Shown: positions 13,879-25,138, counted from the stretch's first letter. The stretch is DNA of 64,000 bases from Astropecten irregularis (GCA_963971285.1 OZ020249.1:5828001-5892000); one strand, 5' to 3'. Numbers and translations: made by a program. Notes: generated by a model not told the origin, from the letters alone.

Positions 13879-14062
13879 CTGCAGCTGGTTCAGATTGACG
13901 TTCCCTCATGTAACACAGATGGCAAATCCTTTAACGAATGGATGATCATATCAAGCTTGTCAGCAACTAGCGCCCTCTCCAGTTCATAGGTGAACAGGCT
14001 GGTTATCCTGTTATTTGAAGGTAGCTGAACCTGAATCGTGTCAACGTTTTTGTCCATTGTAA
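13879..14062 (-). pseudogene. HMBS exon fragment, copy 1 (in M1)
   Basis: Read on the minus strand, a 184-bp exon is bounded by an acceptor TTTATTTGACAG and a donor CTGCAG/GTAAGG. Its frame starts ACA-ATG-GAC and reads MDKNVDT, then SLFTYELERAL, then MIIHSLKDLPSVLHEGTSI, then TGA. Hydroxymethylbilane synthase (third step of heme synthesis, cytosolic) has the equivalent DKILDT, SLFTKELEHAL and HSLKDLPTVL; the Asp of HSLKDLP is its catalytic, cofactor-binding residue and is kept. About four extra codons lie between the DT and SLFT blocks. The TGA stands where the family has Gly before A/T-I-C-K, so a GGA-to-TGA change is likely. This copy alone has AATAACAGG where the others have AATATCAGG. No other HMBS exon was seen in the module. 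It is a captured gene piece, not a functional gene. Confidence 0.88.
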
Positions 14063-14342
14063 CTGTCAAATAAAGAAAGAGGAAAATGAATGAAACAGAA
14101 AGGAATTGTAGATTCTCAATGCAGAAGGCCCATTAAAGGACTGGATGGGTCAGATGGTATAGCACAGGTACGGCATACCTTGTCCGCCGCACAGGAGCAT
14201 ATCAACAGTAAGGGTTTGCATCTATGTTGGTGAAATGATTATGAAAATGCTTATATAAGAAAATACAATAATTAACCATGTTAACACGTCTTCTATTTTC
14301 AAGAGTGGGGAGTCTATAAAGTGCACATAAATAAATGAGATG

Positions 14343-14521
14343 AAAGATCACTAGAGAAAGACGGACATTCACTTGAGTGGCAATACCTGACTCATGATGA
14401 TTACTAGAAGGAGACAGACACTCACTTGAGTGGCAATACCTGACTCATGATGATTACTAGAAGGAGACAGACACTCACTTGGTTGCCATAGACAATGTCT
14501 GTCTCCCTCTAGTGATCATCA
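14343..14521. repeat. 53-bp terminal units of module M1
   Basis: ACTTGAGTGGCAATACC starts at 14371 and 14424, and ACTTGGTTGCC at 14477, giving a 53-bp period. Each unit ends in an inverted copy of the module's left terminal motif. The last 30 bases return to forward orientation (TGTCTGTCTCCCTCTAG). Module M8 has more copies (from 56035), so unit number varies. Confidence 0.75.
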
Positions 14522-14748
14522 TGACTAACAAAATGGCCTCAAATTACACAAAAATCCTTGCATGACAACTTGATTGGCATTTTTCTTGCTGGGAATGGTT
14601 CCTGGTAGTCATAGCTAGCTATGAGGAAGGTAGCGCGCATTTCTGAAAAAAGGCGTTTTGGGACCAAAATTGAAAAAAGCTGCTGTGGGGGACCCACATG
14701 TATTTTTCTGAAATTTGACTGACTACCAAAATGGCCTCAAATTACACC
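14522..14748 (+). repeat. S1 satellite fragment after M1
   Basis: A single monomer plus part of the next, ending abruptly in CAAATTACACCC. This is the right edge of the first S1 domain. Confidence 0.9.
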
Positions 14749-14749
14749 C

Positions 14750-15192
14750 AAATTTCAAACTCTAGCAGAAAGAAGTGTCTCATAGTCTAAGTACAGTTTT
14801 TATGGTGCCTGCTCTACTGCTTTTTCGCATATCGTGTGGTGCTATACTTGGATTTTCGGCCATGAACATGACTTTGGAATTTGGCAAGGCCCATACTATC
14901 CTATAGAGGACATCTGGGGCTACACTTCATGCAAGTTTCAGCTCGATTGACACAGTATTGAGAGAGAAATTTCAAACTCTAGCAGAAAAAAGTGTCTCTT
15001 AGTCTAAGTGCAGTTTTTTTGGCCGCCTGCTCTGCCGTTTTGTCGAATAGCGTGTGCCAAATTCCAAATTCATGTTCATGGCCGAAAATACAAGTATAGC
15101 ACTTCACGAAATGCGAGAAAGTAGGAAATTTTTGCCCCATGAGGAAAATGCCAAATTCTGATATATTTCAAGCGAGTCCGGTGTCCGACTTG
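14750..15192. repeat. Composite repeat with direct and inverted arms
   Basis: Two direct copies of an ~89-bp segment starting AAATTTCAAACTCTAGCAG lie at 14750-14838 and 14967-15056. Overlapping them is an inverted pair, 14833-14886 and 15055-15108, sharing GTGCTATACTTG, TTTTCGGCCATGAACATGA and TTTGGAATTTGGCA. At 15158-15180 a CTGATATATTTCAAGC-GAGTCCG segment matches sequence in the 183-bp insert of modules M7, M9, M11 and M13. It looks like a decayed foldback transposon; no coding capacity was seen. Confidence 0.6.
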
Positions 15193-15640
15193 ATTTTTTT
15201 GGAGTCTTCTTCTAGTTTTCTTGCAAATTCTGAAAAGTCAAGATAATATTTGAAATGGGTTTTCAGACACAAAAAAACTGGTCTGGTGCTTGAAATCAAA
15301 AGTTTGAGACCCAGGGCAGGAGGATATTTTTTTGGGGACTCACGCATCCAGATCCATGTAGTCAGATTTTGTGTTTGGATTTTGGAAAGTGGAAATAAAA
15401 ATTTAGGGGAATTGTATTTCACAAGTTGGCCAAAAAGTTTTTACCCATTTTTGTTATCCGGTTTTATTGTAACCCTAAGGTCCCAGTCCCCATGTCAGAC
15501 CTAGGGTTACGTACGATCATCGCAACTAATCTACATTGTAAAAAGTGAGATTTTCAGTGTTTTTTTACCTAGGCCCACCTACAAAAAAAAAAGTACAATT
15601 AATTAGGCCTAGGCCTATATAGTTTATACACTTCGAATGC
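15193..15640. other. Unassigned sequence
   Basis: Overlapping 84-residue ORFs on both strands have no recognisable domain and shadow each other. A TAGGCCTAGGCCTAT stretch near 15604 is a common low-complexity motif. No supported feature. Confidence 0.5.
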
Positions 15641-15725
15641 AGCGGTAGCCTTTTTTATCAAAACGCCCTCTGTTGGTCCCATGGGTTTGTGCACAAGTGA
15701 TGGCCGTCAGTGGAATTCTTTCCGA
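15620..15725. repeat. Dispersed repeat with CTCF-like core, copy 1
   Basis: GAATGCAGCGGTAGCC, then CGCCCTCTGTTGG, a CCATGGGTTTGTGCACAAG block and GTCAGTGG follow in the same order and spacing as at 28309-28380 (GAATGCAGCAGCAGCC, CGCCCTCTGCTGG, GTTGTGCACAAATG, GTCAGTGG). It is a diverged dispersed element. The CGCCCTCTGNTGG core resembles the reverse complement of the CTCF motif; binding is inference. Confidence 0.55.
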
Positions 15726-15959
15726 TTTGTTGAGATATAGATGGAGACCGACGTATGAAGGCAAACCACCAAACACAACCATGCACGGTTTAATGGGAAG
15801 GCCACTGGTCCCCTGCTTACCGGCTGCTTTATGTTACGAGTTGATGTTAGTGAAACCGGCGAAACGACTTAGTCTCCTATTCGTGCCGCTTTATAGAAAG
15901 AATGATAGGCTGGATTGGGCTGCGCAAATAAATAAATGAATAATAATCATGTAGGCGGG

Positions 15960-16140
15960 TTAATGCTACGTCACATTTTCAGCCCTCGCGCGCTGTGCAC
16001 GTGACTTGTGCACGTGGCCGGAGTATCCGATTCGTCTTCAGGAAGTGCTACCACCAACTTTGACTGCGATTTGGTCTCGGGCGACGTTGAAGGACAATAT
16101 CGTAAGTAATGAGTTCGGCGTGGGTAAGCCATTTTATAAT
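15960..16140 (+). promoter_or_regulatory. Promoter-like CpG and E-box patch with possible first exon
   Basis: TACGTCACA (CRE-like), CCTCGCGCGC, two CACGTG E-boxes (in TGCACGTGAC and TGCACGTGGCC) and CAGGAAGTG (ETS-like) lie within about 90 bp, in contrast to the AT-rich surroundings. Downstream are two strong donor matches, ATATC/GTAAGTAATG and GTGG/GTAAGCC. The short frame ATG-AGT-TCG-GCG-TGG before the second donor could be a first coding exon, but nothing proves it. No TATA box was seen. Confidence 0.35.
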
Positions 16141-16209
16141 TTATTTTTCAATGATCGGTGGTACGATAGTGCCTAGAAGTAGTACAATTTTAAAACACAT
16201 TCTAGTAGT

Positions 16210-16305
16210 TATACAGAGCTAATTATGCCCAACCTCCTCCAAGTCAAATTACTATAGACAACCATACACAATATGCAAAATTCATACATTATGTAGGGCC
16301 TATTA
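16210..16305 (+). repeat. Diverged edge monomer of the 87-bp array
   Basis: CAGAGCTAATTATGCCCAAC, CTCCTCCAAG, GACAACCATACACAA, then TTCATACATTATGTAG follow the order of the 87-bp unit but with many differences. It is the decayed outer monomer of the array that follows, as expected at satellite edges. Confidence 0.65.
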
Positions 16306-16317
16306 CTACTAGGCTGT

Positions 16318-19300
16318 GCAGCAACCATACACAGCTAATGCCAACTCCTCCTAGGGACAACCATACACAAGGCTTCATACGTCTTGTAGTGCAGCAACCA
16401 TGCACAGCTAATGCCAACCCCTCCTAGGGACAACCATACACAAGGCTTCATACGTCTTGTAGTGCAGCAACCATACACAGCTAATGCCAACTCCTCCTAG
16501 GGACAACCATACACAAGGCTTCATACGTCTTGTAGTGCAGCAACCATACACTGCTAATGCCAACTCCTCCTAGGGACAACCATACACAAGGCTTCATACA
16601 TCTTGTAGTGCAGCAACCATGCACAACTAATGCCAACTTGACATCCAACTCTCCTCCTAGGGACAACCATACACAAGGCTTCATACGTCTTGTAGTGCAG
16701 CAACCATGCACAACTAATGCCAACTTGACAACCAACTCTCCTCCAAGGGACAACCATACACAAGGCTTCATACATCTTGTAGTGCAGCAACCACGCACAA
16801 CTAATGCCAACTTGACATCCAACTCTCCTCCAAGGGACAACCATACACACTGGGCTTCATACGTCTTGTAGTGCAGCAACCATGCACAACTAATGCCAAC
16901 TTGACAACCAACTCTCCTCCAAGGGACAACCATACACAAGGCTTCATACGTCCTGTAGTGCAGCAACCATGCACAGCTAATGCCAACTTGACAACCAACT
17001 CTCCTCCAAGGGACAACCATACACAAGGCTTCATACGTCCTGTAGTGCAGCAACCATACACAGCTAATGCCAACTTGACAACCAACTCTCCTCCAAGGGA
17101 CAACCATACACAAGGCTTCATACGTCCTGTAGTGCAGCAACCATACACAGCTAATGCCAACTTGACAACCAACTCTCCTCCAAGGGACAACCATACACAA
17201 GGCTTCATACGTCCTGTAGTGCAGCAACCATGCACAGCTAATGCCAACTTGACAACAACTCTCCTCCAAGGGACAACCATACACAAGGCTTCATACGTCC
17301 TGTAGTGCAGCAACCATGCACAACTAATGCCAACTTGACAACCAACTCTCCTCCAAGGGACAACCATACAAGTACAGGGCTTCATACATCTTGTAGTGCA
17401 GCAACCATACACAACTAATGCCAACTTGACAACCAACTCTCCTCCAATGGGACAACCATACACAGGGCTTCATACATCCTGTAGTGCAGCAACCATGCAC
17501 AACTAATGCCAACTTGACAACCAACTCTCCTCCAAGGGACAACCATACACAAGGCTTCATACGTCCTGTAGTGCAGCAACCATGCACAACTAATGCCAAC
17601 TTGACAACCAACTCTCCTCCAAGGGACAACCATACACAAGGCTTCATACGTCCTGTAGTGCAGCAACCATGCACAACTAATGCCAACTTGACAACCAACT
17701 CTCCTCCAAGGGACAACCATACAAGTACAGGGCTTCATACATCTTGTAGTGCAGCAACCATACACAACTAATGCCAACTTGACAACCAACTCTCCTCCAA
17801 TGGGACAACCATACACAGGGCTTCATACATCCTGTAGTGCAGCAACCATGCACAACTAATGCCAACTTGACAACCAACTCTCCTCCAAGGGACAACCATA
17901 CACAAGGCTTCATACGTCCTGTAGTGCAGCAACCATGCACAACTAATGCCAACTTGACAACCAACTCTCCTCCAAGGGACAACCATACACAAGGCTTCAT
18001 ACGTCCTGTAGTGCAGCAACCATGCACAACTAATGCCAACTTGACAACCAACTCTCCTCCAAGGGACAACCATACACAAGGCTTCATACATCCTGTAGTG
18101 CAGCAACCATGCACAACTAATGCCAACTTGACAACCAACTCTCCTCCAAGGGACAACCATACACAAGGCTTCATACGTCCTGTAGTGCAGCAACCATGCA
18201 CAGCTAATGCCAACTTGACAACCAACTCTCCTCCAAGGGACAACCATACACAAGGCTTCATACGTCCTGTAGTGCAGCAACCATACACAGCTAATGCCAA
18301 CTTGACAACCAACTCTCCTCCAAGGGACAACCATACACAAGGCTTCATACGTCCTGTAGTGCAGCAACCATACACAGCTAATGCCAACTTGACAACCAAC
18401 TCTCCTCCAAGGGACAACCATACACAAGGCTTCATACGTCCTGTAGTGCAGCAACCATGCACAACTAATGCCAACTTGACAACCAACTCTCCTCCAAGGG
18501 ACAACCATACACGTACAGGGCTTCATACATCTTGTAGTGCAGCAACCATACACAACTAATGCCAACTTGACAACCAACTCTCCTCCAATGGGACAACCAT
18601 ACACAGGGCTTCATACATCCTGTAGTGCAGCAACCATGCACAACTAATGCCAACTTGACAACCAACTCTCCTCCAAGGGACAACCATACACAAGGCTTCA
18701 TACGTCCTGTAGTGCAGCAACCATGCACAACTAATGCCAACTTGACAACCAACTCTCCTCCAAGGGACAACCATACACAAGGCTTCATACATCCTGTAGT
18801 GCAGCAACCATGCACAACTAATGCCAACTTGGCAACCAACTCTCCTCCAAGGGACAACCATACACAAGGCTAGGCTTCATACATCTTGTAGTGCAGCAAC
18901 CATGCACAGCTAATGCCAACTTGACAACCAACTCTCCTCCAAGGGACAACCATACACAAGGCTTCATACATCTTGTAGTGCAGCAACCATGCACAGCTAA
19001 TGCCAACTTGACAACCAACTCTCCTCCAAGGGACAACCACGCACAAGGCTTCATACATCGTGTAGTGCAGCAACCATACACAACTAATGCCAACTTGACA
19101 ACCAACTCTCCTCCAAGGGACAACCACGCACAAGGCTTCATACGTCCTATAGTGCAGCAACCATGCACAGCTAATGCCAACTTGACAACCAACTCTCCTC
19201 CAAGTGACAACCATGCACAAGGCTTCATACGTCATGTAGTGCAGCAACCATGCACAGCTAATGCCAACTTGACAACCAACTCTCCTCCAAGGGACAACCA

Positions 19301-19350
19301 TACACAAGGCTTCATACATCTTGTAGTGCAGCAACCATGCACAGCTAATG
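16318..19350 (+). repeat. 87-bp tandem array (S2), forward block
   Basis: About 36 units. A unit contains GCAGCAACCATGCACAACTA, ATGCCAACTTGACAACCAAC, TCTCCTCCAAGGGACAACC and ATACACAAGGCTTCATACG. The first three units are 73 bp and lack the 14-bp TTGACAACCAACTC part; later ones are 87 bp (for example 16871 to 16958). Markers such as AAGTACAGGGCTTC (about 17370 and 17722, with a close variant near 18510) and CCAATGGGACAACC show higher-order blocks of four and nine units. Because 87 is divisible by 3 and the unit lacks stops in several frames, long ORFs of 29-residue repeats appear on both strands; these are artefacts of periodicity. Confidence 0.95.
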
Positions 19351-19713
19351 CACAGTGCATTATTTTGCTGGTGCGTCCTAATTATGCATTGTTTGAAACA
19401 TCAGGCTTTCTAACTTTTTTTGAATTTGTTTTGGAGGAAATATCAACAGGTTCATGTAATAATCCTCTCCTTTATTTTATTTTTAATGATTATCTGGGTC
19501 TGTCTCTACCATGGCTATTTCATTGCAGTTGTCTTGTATATATGTAAGATAAAAGTTTAAACCAAGATTTGCCTATGGCAGGTACAAATATGGTCAGAAT
19601 GAACTTGCCTACCCCAAACTGAACGCACTTAATTTGTATCACAACATCTTGTTGTAAAGCTGTACTTTGATCTGTGCTTAATTTTTTTTTTAATTATTCA
19701 TTACTTCCTTCAG
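19351..19713. other. Non-repetitive spacer after S2
   Basis: AT-rich sequence starting with a self-complementary TGCACAGTGCA. No gene, RNA or repeat was supported. Confidence 0.5.
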
Positions 19714-19786
19714 ATTTCTGCAGTTGGTAGGTCGTGCTGCTGATAACACAATGATTGAGGAGTCGCTAACCCTAAGTGTCCCCGAG
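19714..19786 (+). other. Candidate coding exon, unidentified
   Basis: A pyrimidine-rich tract ending TTCCTTCAG precedes 73 bases that end CCCCGAG/GTACGA. One frame is open throughout and reads FLQLVGRAADNTMIEESLTL then SVPE, ending on a codon boundary. A second acceptor, CTGCAG at 19718-19723, would give a 63-bp exon in the same frame. I do not recognise the peptide. It could be chained to the candidate at 21363-21431, in phase, and conceivably to the first exon near 16100. It could equally be chance. Confidence 0.22.
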
Positions 19787-20225
19787 GTACGATGGTTTTT
19801 GTCAGATACAGAAAGTTCTGAAAATATATTATTGTCATATGATTTTAGACTATTTTGGCAATAGCCAATATGGTTTTGCATTTTATGTACTGAAGAATAA
19901 TGCACAGTGACATTATTATGCGGTTGATCGCTCACAATATAATTTGTATATACTATACTGCCACTGAACTCAAAACCTCAGTTTTTCCTGGAAGGTGGCT
20001 CTATACCTCTATGGTATGTTTTTCAAAGGTAGCAAATTATTACGCTCAAAACTTAAGTATAATAATTATTATCATTATACAAAATGTATATAGTGCCATT
20101 TGTTTAATTCTATTCATTCTTTCTAATTAGTAGGAGAAAGTGTATGTTTTTGTTTGTTACAAAAAATCACCAATCCCAGTCAAATTCTTTTTTGTTGTTA
20201 TTACTCTGCATGCTTAGTTTAGTTG
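19787..20225. other. Spacer without supported features
   Basis: AT-rich sequence with short spurious ORFs up to 81 residues. An ATAATTATTATCATTATAC stretch near 20059 is low complexity. Confidence 0.45.
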
Positions 20226-20496
20226 CAGAGCTCTAGAGGTGCCATCCAACTTGTTGAGATCCTGAGATAAATTATCTTGGGATGACGACATATTACGGGC
20301 AGGATGATGACATCCTGAGATAATTTATCACAGGATGACGACATCCTAAAATCAAGATGTCGACATCCTAAGACAATTTATCACGGTATGACGAGATCCT
20401 AAAATCAAGGATGTCGACATCATAAGACAGTTTATCACGGTATGACGAGATCCTAAAATCAAGTGATAAATTAACTCAGGATGTCGTCGTCTTGCC
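20226..20496 (+). repeat. Foldback-type repeat with ~62-bp internal units
   Basis: Starts GAGCTCTAGAGGTGCCATCC, the same end (inverted) that closes the element at 33365-33717. Inside, TCCTAAAATCAAG, GATGTCGACATC and TTATCACGGTATGACGAGA repeat about three times. Self-complementary pieces (AGGATGACGACATCCT) make it strongly foldback. The expected right terminus is missing, so it is probably truncated. Confidence 0.55.
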
Positions 20497-21362
20497 CCAA
20501 AAATCAATGACTCCGTTTATTGCATTCTTCCCTAGCGACATCATTCATACAATCAAATCACAACAATGAAAGTAAAAAAAACTCCAAAAAAAATATCATC
20601 TCATACACAAAAAAGTGGTTTAGAAAATGAGCAGAGAAACAGGGATCTTAGCAGCATAGGAGTAAAGAAAAGGACAACAGAACAAGGTTAACAGTACAGA
20701 CAATATTATGCTACATACATGTATTAATACGATATACAGATTCAATGGGCATCAGTCAACTGCTTTTTGACTCACCCTAGCCTATACAGTGTCATAAATT
20801 CTGTTCTCCAAAAACATTTGCAGGTAAAACAGTAAGACAGCCCTCACAACTGTGGTGTATTTCTGATCGCAATTTTCGAAGCTTTCTTGTTGGTAAGTAT
20901 TTTATCCTTTTTTCTTTGTTCCTCCAACGTTTTACATTGAAGTGCCATATGGTGTGAAACTTTATTTCGCAAAGTTTCTTTTCATGTTTGAATAGGGGTC
21001 GAAGCACTGACTTGTGAACCAGTAAATGTGCTTTCCAAGCATAAGTAATTTGGACTATTTTTGGAGGGGGCTAATTTATTAATTTCAGTTTCACTTGAGT
21101 AAATTTGAGTCAAATCACATGGATTTGTTGTTCCTGGCTTCTCTTCTCTTTGGGCCTTGTGCGATTCCTTGCCCTGCATTTATCGACTGTAGCCCCGGCC
21201 AATGAATCTTATTATCATGTTAATGTTTTGTGCAATGGCAAGTACATTTCTCCAGGCGGCACAGGACACAACACAATGGCACTTTGAGATGAATACATTG
21301 GTCGTACCTTTTTTTTTACCACATTAAGGAATTTTGATTAAATTTATTTGGTGACTTTTCAG
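20497..21362. other. Spacer without supported features
   Basis: Mixed sequence; ORFs of 60-71 residues on both strands lack recognisable domains. Confidence 0.45.
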
Positions 21363-21431
21363 AGTGGAGTTGGAAACTTTGTTAACATCTGCATCAATGG
21401 AGTCAAGATGAGAAGGAGACTGATGAGGCTG
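21363..21431 (+). other. Candidate coding exon, unidentified
   Basis: Preceded by GGTGACTTTTCAG and followed by donor CTG/GTACAT. The 69 bases are open in phase 0 and read SGVGNFVNICINGVKMRRR then LMRL, basic at the end. The phase matches the exon candidate ending at 19786. I do not recognise the peptide and could not find a convincing third exon downstream. Confidence 0.2.
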
Positions 21432-21734
21432 GTACATGACTATAATAGCATGCATTGCCAAGGCTCATCACCAGTATAACAAGCAATTACAACACTTTTT
21501 GAGTTTTGTTTAGATACCTTACAACTGAATGCTCAAACTATCAATCTCGTATTTTAAACGTACCATGCTCTTTCAGCATTGTGTGTGTGTTAATTCCATT
21601 TTTTTCTGAAACAAAAAAATATTAAGAACGGGAAGGCAAGATTGTGTTGTTTTTAACACTGTTACAATTTCCTAGATCTGTTAAAATCAGGTTTACCTTG
21701 CTTTCATTATGTATTCCTTTGGATAATACATTTT

Positions 21735-21985
21735 TTAAATCATTAAGTATAACCACAAGCAAAAGTGACTAAACTTTAAGTCATTGAGAAGTGAATATGG
21801 GAAATTGATGGAATGGGATTTGAACCAGTAACCTCTGAAATACCGTACTAGTGCTCTTATCAACTGAGAACACCAGCCCTACATTGGTGGTGTCCCTAAT
21901 ACTCAATTATCTTTGCTCGTTTGGCAGTCAGGAGCCATAAAACCACTCACATATCCATTATATCCCAAGGATCATTTAAGATCTG
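21735..21985 (-). repeat. tRNA-like dispersed repeat, diverged single copy
   Basis: AACCACAAG, then AAGTCATTGAGAAGTGAA, a tRNA-like block at 21807-21878 on the minus strand and ATTATCTTTGCTCGTTTGGC match the left arm of the foldback at 32385-32620, with many substitutions. The tRNA-like block keeps TACCGTA and the CAACTGAGAACACCAGCCC end but has a damaged T arm. Confidence 0.6.
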
Positions 21986-24302
21986 TTTTTCAAAACGTAA
22001 CTATAGTATAACGATTGAAGACATTTTGCGGGAATCAGTCAAACAACAGCTGACTTGTGTGGTAGCATTGTTCCTATTATCAATATACGCGACAATACAC
22101 TATTATTGTACATTATTATACCCCAACTGCATCAATTTTTCTTCACATTTGATAGTCGGCATGGACCATTTCCTTAAGGGTCTCATATCACAACAAGGGT
22201 AGGGTTAATACAAATTGTTATAAAAATGACCGTACATAATTATAGAACACCATGAATATCTTGATGTGTGTATTCAAGGTATGATTCTGTACATGATTGG
22301 TAAAGGTCACAGAACAGCACTCACTTTGTCGAATCCAGCATGTACATGAAATAATAAAGCTGGGAAATTTTGAGCTCAATTGGACATCTGAGTCAGGAGA
22401 AAATAGCGAAAAACCGACTCAGTTTTATAAAAATGATTTTGATCTTTGTTTTACTAATTCTGGATGAATACCCCATTTCTGTTTGGGTATGTTACCAATC
22501 CCGAACTGCACCTCTAGGAGACTTGTATCTCAACTCTGCGCCATTGATAATGTAGAAATGTTAGTTTTTGTGACCCCATTGCAAAATTTATAGTTTTTGA
22601 GGACTAGTTAAACACTTAAAGCTATCATTTTGTTTGTTTGATGTACGTGAACTCTATCCCAAGTGTATGCCTTACCTGGTTCTAAAAAAAAATTCGCTTT
22701 TGAGCAGTATGGAAACTGTGGTAAAATACATTAGTGTAAGAGAGCATGAGCTTGAATGAAGAGCCCTTTTTTATTAGCGTGATCATGATAAAAATGTGCT
22801 CTGAAATGTGACTGCACTGAATGGTCAAACCTCAATGATACACCGTGACAGCGCCGCTTCTTTGGAAAACGTCGCCCGGGGCAAGCCCTAAATTTCCGCC
22901 CCTAATTCCAATTTCAACTTAACAGGTCCTGTATTCTTTGTTTCTCTATTTTTGCCTTTGCGTTTTTGCACCCCCTAAAAAGTGGCGCCCGGGGCACGTG
23001 CCTCCGTTACCCCACCCTAATTATGCCACTGACGATACATTATACATTACAAATTACCCCAGTTACCCACATAATTGGGAATCAGACATAACAAAATGAC
23101 ATTACCGAAATTACCGATTAATAACTAACGAATTTCGATGGATCTACAAAATATTGTGTTAAAAATGTTTTTAATTGTGTGTAATGTGCTTCCTTTTATA
23201 TCCCAAAGTTATTATGATGTGAAAGTTTGCATGTTCCATGGAGAAAACCGTGACAGTGTTATTCTATGTGTATAATAAACAATAAAATACAATTTATCAA
23301 ACAATTTTTTTAAAGAAACTATGGCCTACATAGATCGTTGTTTTCTTACTGTGTTTTGTTTTATTGTTCAGTATAGTTCTCTTGATGAGCCTCAGTCTAA
23401 TGGCAACACGTTATTTAAACACTCGGTAAAATTAAAAATGAAGATAGACACAAAGTTGGAGATTTTAGTCAAATTCACTCTGTTCCGTTTCTGTTGCTAT
23501 CTGGCCAACAATGCATGCATCATTTCTACCAACATTCATTATCATAAAAGAAATAAACCTTACGTAATAAGGGAGTGGCGATTTAGTGGTGTTGCATTTT
23601 GAAACATTGTATATGAATCAAGTAAAGGATGAAAAGGTAACGTGTAAAACACCTTCCCAATGCAATCGGTTGTGTGTAAAAAGGCAAATGTAATGAGGAC
23701 ACTACGTACATTAAACAAAAAAGTAAAAGGAAACAATGTACAACCATACATAAAAGGAGAGACAACAATAATTATTTATTGTAGAGGGACATGCGACGTG
23801 GCTTTAAGCATTAATGGGGAATACGATTTAACTACAGATGCATGTACGCTTACCACTTGTTTGCACTTACTGCCAATCAGTATCATAATTTAAATTCGAA
23901 ATGAGGGTATTTTCTGGTTTTCAGCCGAAAATGTATTAGCTTCACTTGTTATCTTCTTCATAATTTTTGTCTGGGCCACTTTGGCCAGAGAAATGATATC
24001 AATTTTGAATCTCCATTCAGCCATAAATTGGAACCGAAATACGAGATGATGTATTGAAGTGAGTTTATCAATTTTCAGACAATCGGGTTAATATCAACCT
24101 CAATGAATTGAAGATTTTCATGTGCTTTTCATATCCAATTACATTAATGTAAAAAAGGGTAATAATACTCATAAAATGAATAACAACTGATAATAATTGG
24201 CATAGGCTCCCTTCACATGTGGTATCGAGTGTAAAACCCATCACCATATCGATACATTTATGAGGTCTTTGATCATGTGGATAATAAGATGAGGTCCCCA
24301 AC
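21986..24302. other. Spacer with dispersed-repeat fragments
   Basis: Mostly AT-rich sequence. At 22868-23035 the words CGCCCGGGGCAAGCCC and CGCCCGGGGCACGTGCC flank a CCTAATTATGCCACTGAC end, suggesting an old dispersed repeat. ORFs up to 93 residues have no recognisable features. Confidence 0.4.
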
Positions 24303-24331
24303 TTTTTTTTTGGGGGGGGGGGGGGGGGGGG
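24303..24331 (+). repeat. T9-G20 homopolymer tract
   Basis: Nine T are followed directly by twenty G, then CGGGG. It is a possible G-quadruplex site and a likely place for assembly length errors. Confidence 0.9.
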
Positions 24332-25138
24332 CGGGGTACGGCTTTTTGCGGCAGGGAAGTATAGGCCTAAAGGCAAAAAGTTTCTTTGGACTTTTTGAGG
24401 CAATTATTTCAGAAATTCAAATTTAGGAGATCAGATGCAAAAAAAAATCAGGGTGGGGTGAGTCGCCAATGGGGCCCTTCTGGTAAAGTTAAAGTCCCGC
24501 TGGACTAGGGGTGGGTGAGTTATGACCGTTTATTAGTCGCGGAGGGCGCCCTCTATCGTTTCCCCCATAGGGTTTGTACATGGAATCGGGCGTTGCCTAA
24601 AACATGAACCTGGGGCGCGTGCAGGCTTGAAAGTGTTACATGTCCCTGTTCAGGTACAGGTTATCTGTCTTTAAATTTTTATAATGGAAACCCCTTGCAG
24701 AGATTTGTTTTAAACATTAATTTTGTTTCATTTTAATTTTTTATGTGCTCCGAAAATTTGCAACAATTTTTACAAAATTGTAGAGCTCAAACACAATAAT
24801 TTCTAACTTTGCTGTAAACACTTCATCCAATCATTAGATTTTACCGATGTTTTACTGAATTTGATGAAATACAGCCTGTACATGTATAGTTACTAGTCAC
24901 TACAAAATTAATCCTTAGCCTACCGTGATTTTCCCGATCTAGGTGCATTTTGGCCTCAGACATGTCAGATCCACACTTCTCGCGTCTATTTTGCGAATTC
25001 AGCCACATGTAGGTTAGACAACAGATTAACATGCTTTCATCATACACCTCCTCAAACAAACTTGAATGTCAATCATGACGAGTAACTACACATTCAACAA
25101 AAACTCAACATTGTGTTTTTGATGATCATCATGCCATT
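24332..25138. other. Spacer; third CGCCCTCT-type motif
   Basis: GGGCGCCCTCTATCG and CCATAGGGTTTGTACATGG near 24545 echo the dispersed repeat at 15620 and 28309. A minus-strand 72-residue ORF (24841-25059) has no recognisable domain. Confidence 0.35.

Larger units (their letters stand above)
13490..14521. mobile_element. Composite foldback module M1 (HMBS-carrying)
   Basis: The S1 monomer breaks off after CCTAGTAGTCA and resumes at TGACTAACAAAATGG, with about 115 bp of monomer missing between. Inside are an inverted-repeat pair (13501-13547 and 13759-13805, 47-bp arms), a genomic piece of the HMBS gene on the minus strand, three 53-bp units ending in AGGAGACAGACACTCACTT, and a closing forward copy of GTCTCCCTCTAGTGATCATCA. 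The arrangement of many inverted and direct copies of one terminal motif resembles foldback (FB-type) elements. No transposase is encoded and no superfamily can be assigned. This copy has the empty hAT site (ACTTGGTT once, 14477-14484). Confidence 0.8.

Noticed and set aside
16481-19547. Many 29-residue-repeat ORFs on both strands (and again at 25868-27607)
   Set aside because: By-product of an 87-bp tandem unit without stops; mutually overlapping in several frames and strands.
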